Virus record (IMG/VR): IMGVR_UViG_3300036770_005682
Coordinates: 62,001-126,000 of that record
DNA: 64,000 bases
Origin: a virus
Reading direction: 5' to 3' (one strand)
Within the stretch, counting starts at the first letter, position 1; each line of letters begins with the position of its first letter. A model generated the notes under the pieces. That model was not told the DNA's origin and ran no database searches. It saw nothing but the letters and a program-made list of their open reading frames with translations. Of this stretch, positions 53,492-62,438 are shown one piece after another. The translations under genes and the position numbers were made by a program.

Positions 53492-54925
53492 CTATTTGTA
53501 AGACTTCTTGACGCGGCCAAGAGTAGAAATTGCCACGCCGATACACATAATCCACAAGCCAATAATTAAGGTCCGCCAAGAATCGCTACCAGTCTCGGGG
53601 AGTGGTCCGTGACTATGAGTGCTGTGGTCATGGACTGTCGTGGTTGTTGATTCCACCATCCGCCCGTCAACTGTTTGCACAAGGCTCGTTGTTGGGGCGA
53701 CAGTCGTAGTATCCGCAACTGTCGTTGTGGGCGCATCGGTCGTAGGAACAGTTGTGGGCGCAACAATTTCAGGGGAAGTAGTTGCGGGTGCAACTGTTGT
53801 AGTCGTAGGGGGTTCTGTCGTGGTCGTCGGAGGATTCCATGAAACCGTCGCAGATACGGTTTTTGCCACACCGTTTACTGTTGCTGTGGCCGTGTAAACA
53901 GCCGTGCCCTGAGTGTTTGTACGTACAGTTATTGTTGCAACTCCACTTGAGTCGGTTGTCGCTGTGAATGTTTGGCCAGCATCAGGGCCGGCGCTCACTG
54001 TCACCGTTACCGTTACGCCAGATTGCGGAACGCCAGCCAATGTTTGTGCGGTTGCTGTAATTGTTAGGTCCTCTCCGGCGTTGGGATTCGTAGGAGAAAT
54101 AGCCAAAGTGAAAGAACTAGGAAGAGACACCGAGCCGCCACCAATCGATACGGCCACTCTTGCGCTAGTTGGAGAAGGGTATGGATAGTCAACTAGGGTT
54201 TTTAGAGTTCCTACGTTCCCAGTAAAGTATCCATGCCAACAGGCAGCAGTCATTTCATTTGTTAGACCAAAATCTGCCATTCCATCCGGTGTTGCGTCTG
54301 GGCCACCGTTGCAACCACCATTGTTATACACAGCATTTGGTAAAAGCGCAGTCAGCCAGCCGTATGTTCCCATGTTTGCAAACAATCCACCGCCAGAGTT
54401 GACGAAGTCTGCTATCACTTCTGCGTTGGATGTAAACACTGATTCAACAGCAGTTGGGCGACTCCAGTTGTCTGGTATCCATATGATTGCTGGCCTAAGA
54501 GTGTTTATGTTTGAAAAAAAGTTATTTACTTCTGTAGCGGAGTTGTAGAAATTAACTGTTGGCGCTGCGGTGAACTGCCCTAGATACTTTGTGGTCAGCA
54601 GTGTGTTCCAGTTTCCGCCACACGAGTTTGTTGTGCCATTTGTTCCCAGAATAGCTATGGTGCCATTGTTCACAGAACTTACTGAGTCATAGGTTTTCTT
54701 CAATACCTGGGCTATGTATCCCCATGTTCCTTCGTATCCAGAATGGCAAACCGGGTCCATTCCGTCCAAGACAATTGGCCCGCCTGTCCCAGATGCATTA
54801 GCAACGCTAATTATTTCAGTGTTGGTAAACGGAATAGACGAACCGAGCGATAGGCTCGAGAACACCATGATTGCTCCAAAGACGACAAGCAATCTGGAAA
54901 GTGACTGTTTAATATTATTTTTCAC
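53492..54925 (-). CDS. Secreted LPETG-anchored surface protein
   Basis: A 477-residue protein. N-terminal signal peptide (LLVVFGAIMVFSSLSLG), a folded region of about 270 residues, a bacterial Ig-like domain (ITATAQTLAGVPQSGVTVTV ... GVATITVRTN), a Thr/Pro-rich stalk, then LPETG (about 442-446), a membrane helix and the basic end KKSYK. This is a complete sortase substrate. It would be displayed on the host wall, perhaps to change adhesion or exclude other phages. Confidence 0.85.
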   Translation of the reverse strand: MKNNIKQSLSRLLVVFGAIMVFSSLSLGSSIPFTNTEIISVANASGTGGPIVLDGMDPVCHSGYEGTWGYIAQVLKKTYDSVSSVNNGTIAILGTNGTTNSCGGNWNTLLTTKYLGQFTAAPTVNFYNSATEVNNFFSNINTLRPAIIWIPDNWSRPTAVESVFTSNAEVIADFVNSGGGLFANMGTYGWLTALLPNAVYNNGGCNGGPDATPDGMADFGLTNEMTAACWHGYFTGNVGTLKTLVDYPYPSPTSARVAVSIGGGSVSLPSSFTLAISPTNPNAGEDLTITATAQTLAGVPQSGVTVTVTVSAGPDAGQTFTATTDSSGVATITVRTNTQGTAVYTATATVNGVAKTVSATVSWNPPTTTTEPPTTTTVAPATTSPEIVAPTTVPTTDAPTTTVADTTTVAPTTSLVQTVDGRMVESTTTTVHDHSTHSHGPLPETGSDSWRTLIIGLWIMCIGVAISTLGRVKKSYK

Positions 54926-55133
54926 TAGAATCTTCCTCGTCTTCTTTTTTCATTGCTTGCCAGAGGGAACCAACAAGATGTACGACCAGGGCAGCTACCG
55001 AAATCCAGATGCCCTGTGAGCGAGTGTCTCCAGAGAGGGTTATGAGAACCGTTCCGGTTCCAGCCAAAGTCCAAGCAAGGGCGTGAAACTCTGTCCCTAA
55101 CGCCTTGACAAACTTAATGACGAAACCTTTCAT
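54915..55133 (-). CDS. Small two-helix membrane protein
   Basis: A 72-residue protein with ALAWTLAGTGTVLITLS and WISVAALVVHLVGSLW, and an acidic tail. It overlaps both large secreted-protein genes by 1-11 bases, so all three are expressed together. Confidence 0.65.
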   Translation of the reverse strand: MKGFVIKFVKALGTEFHALAWTLAGTGTVLITLSGDTRSQGIWISVAALVVHLVGSLWQAMKKEDEEDSSEK

Positions 55134-56881
55134 TACTTCCTACCCCCGGTGGTAGCTACAGAAACATTAGCTAATCCCACAGTAGATAATACAACACTTA
55201 CAGTCACTATGGCGCGACGCGCGCCAACAGAAACCACGGAACCAGTTGGTACATAGGTGTCAAACTGTCCGCCGTATACGTTGATTTCTTCCTCGAAGGC
55301 TGCCCTAACCTCCTCGGGCGCAGACTGGACTGCTTCAATTATTTGTTCGGCTTGTTCTTCCGTAAGTTCTTCAACCGGAATGGCTGCAAAAACCTCAGCA
55401 GCCTGCTCTTCCGAGAGAGCCTGTACAACTTCGGTGCTAGTTGCCAACTCCAGAGCAACTTCATCTGATATTGCTTCTTCTTCAATAAGTTTGGTAAGTA
55501 TTGCATCAATCTGTTCCTCGCTAGCGTCCCCCGATAAGAGAACGTCAACAGCAGCAGATATGTTTTCGTCTGTAATCGGCTCATTTAGTAAGTCATCTAC
55601 CGCGTTTTGTATTTGGACCGCTTTTTCTTCATCTTCGTTGTCTGGCGCTGGTTCAGGTAACGGAGTCTGCGGACTCGGCTCAACAGGTGCCTCCTGTGTA
55701 GTCGTTGGTGTAATTATAGGTTCTGGCTCAGTAGTGGTAGTGGTAATAGGTTTTAGAGAACTCGTAGTAGACGGAATAGTTGTTGGGGTATCTGTCGTAG
55801 TTGGTTCTTGAGTAACTACCGGAGCCTCTGTAGTAGTTGGCTCAGGCGCGACAGTAGTTGTGGTTGTTTCTGGGGCAACAGTGCTAGTGGTTGTACTAGT
55901 AGTGGTGGTAGTACTGGTGGTAGTTGTACTGGTGGTAGTTGTACTGGTGGTGGTGGTGATTACACCCCCTGAATATTCAAGAACAATGTAAAGTCGTTTA
56001 TACGTCCCACCACATGGGTCGCCGAATATGGAATTATTAGAAGAAATTGTGGCAGACGATAAACCAATAAACGATTCAGATACTTGCTGTATCGTGTTTG
56101 TCGCGTGACATGGACCCTGCGTGAACTGTCCATTCAGTCCTTCGGGGTTGCCGTAGCTAGCAAAAACAACAGAGGTAAACGTCCCATTGTTTGGTGCCTC
56201 TATGAATAAATCCCAACCTTCATCTGCTTGCGCCCAAACCATATTGTCCGTCAATTGATAGGGAACATTGTCAACAGGGAAAACAGGAGCGGGCGGCGAA
56301 TAAGCGCATGGACGACCCCCTCCGCCACCAGAACATTCCTGCCATCCAATGTCCGATGTCCAGTTATTGGTCCCATTGAATTCCGTATTTTGGAGAAGTT
56401 CATCTCCGTCAACCGTGAGTGAAGCGGATTCAATTCTTGTTCCGTAGTTACCGGCCCAAAATTCCCCATCGCTTCCGTATATCGAAACCCTGACAGTCGC
56501 TACAGCAGACCAACCTGCGTCGCCAACTCCGTTTTTATCAACAGTCAATGAAAAATCAGAAAAAACAGTCGAATCAACAGAGATATTCCCAGTTGAGTGT
56601 TGGTATATAAGTCCGCCACCTTGCCCGTAGAGCAATATGCCGATATTTAGTACGTCTGAAGATGGTTTCCAGTCCTGTGTTTCAGAAGCACTGACTTTTA
56701 GTTCTAACGTAGATTTGCCATTGAGGCTGGTGTACACATCCTGATATATGTTTGCACCCTGGAATCCAAACACAAAAACATTTCCGTCAAGAGCATGAGC
56801 TGTCCTGGGGATTGCTGAAACTGATATCCATGCGCACAATGTCAACAGAATCCAAATACCTCGAATACTGCGCAATCGCAT
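55133..56881 (-). CDS. Secreted protein with SUEL-type lectin domain and Thr-rich stalk
   Basis: A 582-residue protein. Signal peptide 1-30; a beta-rich region; then FASYGNPEGLNGQFTQGPCH ... FGDPCGGTYKRLYIV, the pattern of galactose/rhamnose-binding (SUEL) lectins, near 235-305. A poly-Thr stalk and an acidic helical region follow, then a hydrophobic end (AIVTVSVVLSTVGLANVSV). It should bind sugars outside the cell. Anchoring is by the C-terminal helix rather than LPxTG. Confidence 0.8.
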   Translation of the reverse strand: MRLRSIRGIWILLTLCAWISVSAIPRTAHALDGNVFVFGFQGANIYQDVYTSLNGKSTLELKVSASETQDWKPSSDVLNIGILLYGQGGGLIYQHSTGNISVDSTVFSDFSLTVDKNGVGDAGWSAVATVRVSIYGSDGEFWAGNYGTRIESASLTVDGDELLQNTEFNGTNNWTSDIGWQECSGGGGGRPCAYSPPAPVFPVDNVPYQLTDNMVWAQADEGWDLFIEAPNNGTFTSVVFASYGNPEGLNGQFTQGPCHATNTIQQVSESFIGLSSATISSNNSIFGDPCGGTYKRLYIVLEYSGGVITTTTSTTTTSTTTTSTTTTTSTTTSTVAPETTTTTVAPEPTTTEAPVVTQEPTTTDTPTTIPSTTSSLKPITTTTTEPEPIITPTTTQEAPVEPSPQTPLPEPAPDNEDEEKAVQIQNAVDDLLNEPITDENISAAVDVLLSGDASEEQIDAILTKLIEEEAISDEVALELATSTEVVQALSEEQAAEVFAAIPVEELTEEQAEQIIEAVQSAPEEVRAAFEEEINVYGGQFDTYVPTGSVVSVGARRAIVTVSVVLSTVGLANVSVATTGGRK

Positions 56882-56896
56882 TACACCTCCAGACTA

Positions 56897-56955
56897 GCTA
56901 ATTTTATCATTAGCCAGCATGGCTAATGGGGTCATTCTTTCGTTGTATAATTAGC
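56897..56955. promoter_or_regulatory. Divergent promoter/operator region
   Basis: GCTAAT-N6-ATTAGC (56897-56914), overlapping TTAGCC-N5-GGCTAA (56910-56926), and another ATTAGC at 56950-56955 right after an extended -10 TGTATAAT (56944-56951). This looks like a multi-site operator between secreted and tail-fibre genes. Confidence 0.55.
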
Positions 56956-56977
56956 AAAACGCGTTTAGTGAGGTGCA

Positions 56978-57859
56978 ATGACTCTTCAGGTATTTACAGC
57001 TGGGCAAACACTTACCGCAGCACAGATGAATACGCTGCAGGCAAGTACTTACAACTATCCACTGTCAACAGTTTCAGGAACAACTTATACAGTTGAATCC
57101 GATGACGTGGGCCATATTTTGGTTTTTACAAGCAATGCCAACCCGGTGACAGTAACTGTTCCAGCAAGCTTGAGCATTAACAATGGCGACTCAATAGAAA
57201 TTGTTTATGGAGGGACTGGCTCGTTGTCAATTAGCGGCGCAGTCGGGGTGACAATCAATTCAGAGGGCTCTCTTACTTCCATCAGCAGCAGATGGGGAAG
57301 GGTGTCGCTGGTAAAAACCGCCGCCGATACTTACCTGCTTTCATGGATGACATCAATCACGGAAGCCGAAATATCTGCTGGCTCAGTAACCGAAGGGAAA
57401 ATTGGTACTGGAGCAGTAACATCAGCAAAACTTGGCTCAGACCTAGACCTCAATGGCACAACAGAAATTGACGAAATTGTAGAGACGGTTGTTATAAATG
57501 AAACTGCCTTGACGGGGACGGTAAACATCGATGCCAAAAGCGGCGCTGTTCATTACTTCACGTCGAATTCATCAGCCAACTGGACATGGAACTTTAGGGG
57601 CGATGGTTCAACAACTCTTAACTCAATGTTAGATACAGGCCAATCAATGACATTTGCTTTATTTGCCACAAATGGTGCTAATGCATACAAGCCAACGTCC
57701 TTAACCGTCGATACAACAGGAACGGTATCGGTGAAGTGGTTTGGGGGGAACTCGTATCCATCCGGCAATGCCAGCTCCGTTGATTGCTATACAGTTACAA
57801 TCGTTAAAACAGCAGCAGACACGTATACAGCATTTGCTAGCCAATCAAAGTTTGCGTAG
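56978..57859 (+). CDS. Tail-fibre-like virion protein
   Basis: A 293-residue protein, MTLQVFTAGQTLTAAQMNTL then strand-rich repeats (GTTYTVESDDVGHILVF) and ISAGSVTEGKIGTGAVTSAK, which is typical of phage fibre shafts. No enzymatic motif. It starts the right-hand plus-strand tail block. Confidence 0.75.
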   Translation: MTLQVFTAGQTLTAAQMNTLQASTYNYPLSTVSGTTYTVESDDVGHILVFTSNANPVTVTVPASLSINNGDSIEIVYGGTGSLSISGAVGVTINSEGSLTSISSRWGRVSLVKTAADTYLLSWMTSITEAEISAGSVTEGKIGTGAVTSAKLGSDLDLNGTTEIDEIVETVVINETALTGTVNIDAKSGAVHYFTSNSSANWTWNFRGDGSTTLNSMLDTGQSMTFALFATNGANAYKPTSLTVDTTGTVSVKWFGGNSYPSGNASSVDCYTVTIVKTAADTYTAFASQSKFA

Positions 57860-57865
57860 GTAATC

Positions 57866-59071
57866 ATGCCGTTTCTTGGAGGACGCGGACAGTCATCTAG
57901 GGGTTATTTCGGTGGTGGAACAACGCCTGACGCCCCTACCTCATTGTCCTCGACTGCCGGCGACCAGCAGCTATTCATAGCATTTACCGCCCCAGCGTTC
58001 AATGGCGGCCTTGATATAACCAACTACGAATATGCCATATCGTCCAACGGCGGTTCGACATACAGCGTGTGGACACCGATATCTCCTCCAGACACAACGT
58101 CGCCAGTAACAATTCCAGGCTTAATAAACGGCACCACATATTACGTTAAATTGCGTGCAGTAAACTCTCTTGGTGGCGGCGTTGAATCCGCTGCACTGAG
58201 CACCAACACAACTCCATACACAGTCCCATCAAGCCCCACTGTCACAAAAACAGCAGACACAGATACCACAGTTACGTGGACATGGTCGTCCAACGGTAAC
58301 GGCGGAAATGCAATTACACAGTGGGGATATAGTCTATCTACAGACAATGGGGCCACATGGGGAGCAGAAACAGTAGTCGGCGCAGGAACTACAACATTTA
58401 GCAAGACCATTCAAAGCGGCTCTACGTATGATACGAGTAGCTACCTTCTTAGGGCTAGGGCTTACAACGCTGCAGAATGGGGTCCATATGGGCAGGCAGC
58501 GTCGCAGTCTGTTCCATGGGTCTACGAAACGCGCAATACAGTCGAGACGGACACTAGCTGTACAGATGGAAGCTGTTCTTCAACATCGTCGACTTCACGC
58601 TCGTGTGGAACATGCGGTACAGAGTCTGGAACAACAACCGGCACAAGAACAAGAAGCAGAACTCGCACTAACGTAGAATACAGATACACAAAAACTGGAT
58701 ACACGGCATCCGCATGGGAGGTTTCAACGTATGGCGAGTGGTCTGCATACACATACACTGATTGGTCTTACTCGACATCCTGGAGTGGAACATGTACCGA
58801 AAGTGGATGCGGCGGTGCGGGATGGACAAATGTCGGTTCAGAATATCATGGACAGTACGTCACTGCTAGCGGCTTAACTCTATTTATCACATACTGGGAC
58901 CTCGATGCAAACAATACTGGCCCAACTGGATACGGTGGTTCAATCCAGAACGGATGTAGCGAGTCTACGCCATCTGGATACACTCAGGCCGTTTACTACC
59001 TCTACAGATGCACAGCAACTGGAGCACTATGCTTCTCCTATGCTGGATGCTGGGCTGTACCGGACACATAA
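57866..59071 (+). CDS. Tail-fibre-like protein with FN3 domains
   Basis: A 401-residue protein. SRGYFGGGTTPDAPTSLSST begins two fibronectin-type-III repeats (about residues 25-210). The rest is Thr/Ser/Tyr-rich with many Cys (SCTDGSCSSTSSTSRSCGTC), likely a receptor-binding or adhesive tip. 6 bases after the previous gene. Confidence 0.75.
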   Translation: MPFLGGRGQSSRGYFGGGTTPDAPTSLSSTAGDQQLFIAFTAPAFNGGLDITNYEYAISSNGGSTYSVWTPISPPDTTSPVTIPGLINGTTYYVKLRAVNSLGGGVESAALSTNTTPYTVPSSPTVTKTADTDTTVTWTWSSNGNGGNAITQWGYSLSTDNGATWGAETVVGAGTTTFSKTIQSGSTYDTSSYLLRARAYNAAEWGPYGQAASQSVPWVYETRNTVETDTSCTDGSCSSTSSTSRSCGTCGTESGTTTGTRTRSRTRTNVEYRYTKTGYTASAWEVSTYGEWSAYTYTDWSYSTSWSGTCTESGCGGAGWTNVGSEYHGQYVTASGLTLFITYWDLDANNTGPTGYGGSIQNGCSESTPSGYTQAVYYLYRCTATGALCFSYAGCWAVPDT

Positions 59072-59081
59072 AGGAACATGA

Positions 59082-59666
59082 ATGTCGCAAACCTCGAATA
59101 AAGAGATGCTCAGGCTAACTGGATTCCCTAGGAGCGGGAACAAGTTTGTCATATCCGCAGTAAAGCTTCTTTACTTCCCAGAGCTAGACCATAATTCTAC
59201 ATACCACTCACCAGATGGTGTATTTTCTAATACGGAATATCCTAATTTATTCGTTGTTAGAAATCCAAAAGATGCAGTTTCATCCTGGGTGTATCATGCG
59301 CGACACAATATGGGGGAGAGGAATAACCCCAACTACGCGCCACCTGGTTCCCTTTTGTTTTATGAATCATTTCTGTTGGCAGCCCTAAACAATATAGAAA
59401 ATGTCTGCATATTGTCATTCGACAGCTTTACTAACGATATTGAATACATAAAACAAAGAATAAACAATGCTTTCATGATTGAAAATACTGGCGAAGCAAC
59501 GGTGCAAGATGTAAAAGACTATATGACAACTAATTCGATGGAACTAAGCTTGCCCTCAGACGCAGACCTAACAGGGCTAAGAATTGAAACAGAGTCAGAC
59601 CCCGAATATGCAAGAATATACAGCCTGTATCAAGACATTATAGAAGCACACGACATTCAGGGCTAG
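59082..59666 (+). CDS. Sulfotransferase-like protein
   Basis: A 194-residue protein. LTGFPRSGNKFV (about 12-23) fits the 5'-phosphosulfate-binding loop and VVRNPKDAVSSWVYH the 3'-phosphate-binding RxPxDxxxS motif of PAPS-dependent sulfotransferases. It would transfer sulfate from PAPS to a glycan or small molecule. The next plus-strand gene encodes an APS-kinase-like domain, a likely PAPS source. Confidence 0.8.
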   Translation: MSQTSNKEMLRLTGFPRSGNKFVISAVKLLYFPELDHNSTYHSPDGVFSNTEYPNLFVVRNPKDAVSSWVYHARHNMGERNNPNYAPPGSLLFYESFLLAALNNIENVCILSFDSFTNDIEYIKQRINNAFMIENTGEATVQDVKDYMTTNSMELSLPSDADLTGLRIETESDPEYARIYSLYQDIIEAHDIQG

Positions 59667-59927
59667 TTACCATTTCCCAATTGGGCAAGTTGCACCAAGA
59701 AGTGTGGTTTTTAAGTTCATAAAGCACCCACACTCTTTACATCTAGACGATTCACTGATGAAGTGCTCACATTCAGTACATATGGCAAAACGTTCATCTT
59801 GCACCTCTTTGCTCGCGTAGGTTGTCAGTGGGTTAACGAAACTAAGCGGTGTGACACCATTTTTTAAGTGTTTTTGTAGTTTTTCTTGCTTCCACTTTTC
59901 CCAAAACGAAATGTCCATAAATGCCAT
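59667..59927 (-). CDS. CPIGKW zinc-like protein, copy 1
   Basis: An 86-residue protein with ERFAICTECEHF, CKECGCFMNLKTT and a terminal CPIGKW. Its last 45 residues match the protein at 60729 closely, so the two are paralogs on opposite strands. Metal binding is likely; function unknown. Confidence 0.7.
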   Translation of the reverse strand: MAFMDISFWEKWKQEKLQKHLKNGVTPLSFVNPLTTYASKEVQDERFAICTECEHFISESSRCKECGCFMNLKTTLLGATCPIGKW

Positions 59928-59975
59928 TTACTCCACTGGATTCCGATATTATTGACGTACTGACGAAAGGTTATC

Positions 59976-60728
59976 ATGATAGTTCTAGTAATTGGATTGC
60001 CGGGGTCTGGTAAAACAGCACTTGCAGAGCAGCTATCAAAGCGGACAAATTCTGTTCACCTAAACGGAGACGACGTCAGGTCTGAACTGAGTTCAGACTT
60101 AGGATTTTCTCACGAGGACAGACTTGAGCAGGCCAGAAGAATGGGTTCCATGGCCAGAATATTGGAACGCCAGGGACTTGACGTAGTCGTAGACTTCGTA
60201 TGTCCTACTAACGAAACTCGCCTATCTTTTGGACATGCAGACCACATCTTGTGGGTAGACAGAATCGATAAAAGTAGATATGAAGACACCAATTTAATGT
60301 GGGAAAATCCTTCTTCTTACACTCTTCGCATAAAACACGGCTTATCGATAGAAGACGAGGTTCATGCGTCTATTTCTGCTTGCGGGATGTTTGACTGGCG
60401 CAAGCCTACGACGCTAATGCTTGGAAGATACCAGCCGTGGCATGAAGGACACGATGCATTGCTGCAGGAATCTCAAAAAAATGGTGGACAGCATGTGCTG
60501 GCAGTACGCGATACGTACCAAACATCGGTAAAAGACCCATTTGATTATGAATTTGTTAAGTCGAAAATTCTGGAATCTCGCCCTGAAGCTTTTGTTATAA
60601 AAATGCCAAACATTACGAAAATAGTATATGGACGAGATGTCGGGTATTCAATAGAAAAAATTTCCCTTGATGAAAAGACGGAATCAATCTCAGCAACAGA
60701 CAAACGCAAAGAGATGGGGATAATCTAA
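59976..60728 (+). CDS. APS kinase / HxGH nucleotidyltransferase fusion
   Basis: A 250-residue protein. Residues 1-130: Walker A GLPGSGKT (7-14), LNGDDVRSELS and VVVDFVCPTNETR, as in adenylylsulfate kinases (CysC). Residues 145-250: GRYQPWHEGHD with HxGH at 156-159 and ISATDKRK, a cytidylyl/adenylyl-transferase fold. The fusion could make PAPS, or activate another small molecule. Confidence 0.8.
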   Translation: MIVLVIGLPGSGKTALAEQLSKRTNSVHLNGDDVRSELSSDLGFSHEDRLEQARRMGSMARILERQGLDVVVDFVCPTNETRLSFGHADHILWVDRIDKSRYEDTNLMWENPSSYTLRIKHGLSIEDEVHASISACGMFDWRKPTTLMLGRYQPWHEGHDALLQESQKNGGQHVLAVRDTYQTSVKDPFDYEFVKSKILESRPEAFVIKMPNITKIVYGRDVGYSIEKISLDEKTESISATDKRKEMGII

Positions 60729-60944
60729 ATGGCCAAAGAAGCTCGCCCGTGGGACTTATTTAAACGTAGCACTCAGTATGTATCAGATGAGATTCAAGAA
60801 GCACGTTATTCAATTTGTGAGAACTGCGAGTTCTTCAGACATTCGACACGCCAGTGCCGCAAGTGTGGATGCTTCATGCATATCAAGACAACTATGGCTC
60901 ATGCAGAGTGCCCGATAGGCAAATGGTCAGCCGTTAATCTGTAA
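60729..60944 (+). CDS. CPIGKW zinc-like protein, copy 2
   Basis: A 71-residue protein with ARYSICENCEFF, CRKCGCFMHIKTT and CPIGKW. Paralog of 59667. It starts at the base after the kinase stop, so it is co-expressed with it. Confidence 0.7.
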   Translation: MAKEARPWDLFKRSTQYVSDEIQEARYSICENCEFFRHSTRQCRKCGCFMHIKTTMAHAECPIGKWSAVNL

Positions 60945-61638
60945 AAAGATACTTGCCTTGCGGCGTATCGTCTGTGTCTGCCACGAAATCGAGAACACGT
61001 TTTTCTGAGTATAGAAATGAACTAATGATTAGTTTGGGCCCAGATATGGGTATTCGCGCCTCGTGAGGGTGCGTCCAGTTTGCCGGGAATATTGCGATGC
61101 GTCCTTTTTTGGGTTTCACTAATACGTTCTGATACCTAAAAGCTGTTTCGCCGCCCTCTATTACGTCGTTCATATACATAACAACACCCGCAACTCGACC
61201 ATTGTTGTGTTGATTATCGTTCCATGGGTCTCCATCTATGTGTTCTTTGTACATCCCGACTTTTGGCTCATACCACTGCCACTGATACCCACTATCAAAT
61301 ATCCCTGGGGAGTAATTGAGCCAGTCATAAATCCGCATGTACTCAGAGACACAAGCATGAAACGGGTCGTATATGGCTGAACACAACCCGTCGTACTCCA
61401 TACGTTCTGACGAATAATCGTTGTCTTTGAATCTAAATTCTTCTGTCCATTTTACGGATGGGTCCGTACCGCCGATTGTGTAACCACCAACAGCTAAGTC
61501 TCTGTGTGTCTCAAAAAAATCAAAAATTGCGTCACAAAGGTTTGCGGGTAACGCGTTATCAAAAATAACTATTCCGCCACCATGGCCAGCTGGCATATCA
61601 ACAGAGATATTTACTTCTTCTTGAATTTTTGTTTCCAA
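60934..61638 (-). CDS. 2-oxoglutarate/Fe(II) oxygenase (P4H-like)
   Basis: A 234-residue protein. YKEHIDGDPW gives the HxD pair, NWTHPHEA the distal His and SGPKLII the 2OG-binding basic residue. VVMYMND and GGETAF are typical of prolyl-4-hydroxylase-like enzymes. It hydroxylates an unknown substrate. It ends overlapping the convergent CPIGKW gene by 11 bases and overlaps the next gene by 28. Confidence 0.85.
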   Translation of the reverse strand: METKIQEEVNISVDMPAGHGGGIVIFDNALPANLCDAIFDFFETHRDLAVGGYTIGGTDPSVKWTEEFRFKDNDYSSERMEYDGLCSAIYDPFHACVSEYMRIYDWLNYSPGIFDSGYQWQWYEPKVGMYKEHIDGDPWNDNQHNNGRVAGVVMYMNDVIEGGETAFRYQNVLVKPKKGRIAIFPANWTHPHEARIPISGPKLIISSFLYSEKRVLDFVADTDDTPQGKYLFTD

Positions 61639-62438
61639 TTTTTTGTTCCTTCTTCTTGCTGTCGCAATTCTTCATCAATTTTGGCTTTTTCTTGGCGGTA
61701 AGATTTTCCAGCATCAGACCTGTCGCCAACAAGATGGCCTATAGGCATAATGTATCCAGAACCAAGCCCTCTACCTGTCGCTAGTTTAAATTTGTCTTCG
61801 CTTTCAAATATTATTTCAGTTAGTTCAGGAGAGCGTTTAAAAGGAATGATGCGCGCTATCGGCGTATTCCATTTTATTACAAAGGGCTGGTCTCCCTTAA
61901 GGTTAAGAACAATATTTGCATTGTGATAAAAATCTGTATGCACAACTGCTGGCAAAACGTCGTAGTGCTCATTTGGCTCATACGGAATAGGCATAATTAT
62001 AGATGACCAACCTGGTGCTGTGATGAAGCACCAAGGGTTGACCAGTTTTGGGTATTCGCTGTTTTCTATTTTTCGCACGCTTGTCATTGGGCATGCTCCA
62101 GTTGATTCATATGAGAAAGGGCTATTTTCGAACTTTAGCGGTTCTGTTGAAAAATCCCCCATAGCGAATTCCCATCCAAGCCCTATCGGTGATGGCCTGA
62201 AATGAACATTTGTCCACATCGGTATCGTGACACCCATTGTGAGCAAATCCTGTGTACCTGCACATTTTCTAATAGAGCCTTTATGTTTACCGGCTGACTT
62301 GAACCATCCAGGCAAATTGACCATTGAATTGATGTATGGTGCGGCATCAAATAGACGTTCGTCTTCTGGAACTATGACTATTTGCCCAGGCTTTGGTTTT
62401 GTTATTTTTGAATAACCTTTGTTACTGCCGAATTTCAT
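61611..62438 (-). CDS. Hypothetical protein of the halogenase-oxygenase operon
   Basis: A 275-residue protein from ATG 62438 (GAGG upstream). LPGWFKSAGKHKGSIRKC and GVTIPMWTNVHFRP recall proteins encoded beside cyanophage halogenase/oxygenase genes. A basic C-terminus (NWKQKFKKK) follows a helical RQEKAKIDEELRQQEEG. No enzymatic motif recognised. Confidence 0.65.
   Translation of the reverse strand: MKFGSNKGYSKITKPKPGQIVIVPEDERLFDAAPYINSMVNLPGWFKSAGKHKGSIRKCAGTQDLLTMGVTIPMWTNVHFRPSPIGLGWEFAMGDFSTEPLKFENSPFSYESTGACPMTSVRKIENSEYPKLVNPWCFITAPGWSSIIMPIPYEPNEHYDVLPAVVHTDFYHNANIVLNLKGDQPFVIKWNTPIARIIPFKRSPELTEIIFESEDKFKLATGRGLGSGYIMPIGHLVGDRSDAGKSYRQEKAKIDEELRQQEEGTKNWKQKFKKK

Noticed and set aside
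55260-55811. 184-residue Ser-rich plus-strand frame
   Set aside because: It is antisense to the Thr/Glu-rich stalk of the lectin protein; composition reflects complementary codons.
62211-62219. DnaA box TTGTCCACA
   Set aside because: A single copy inside a gene with no partner sites, unlike the cluster at 44892-44937.
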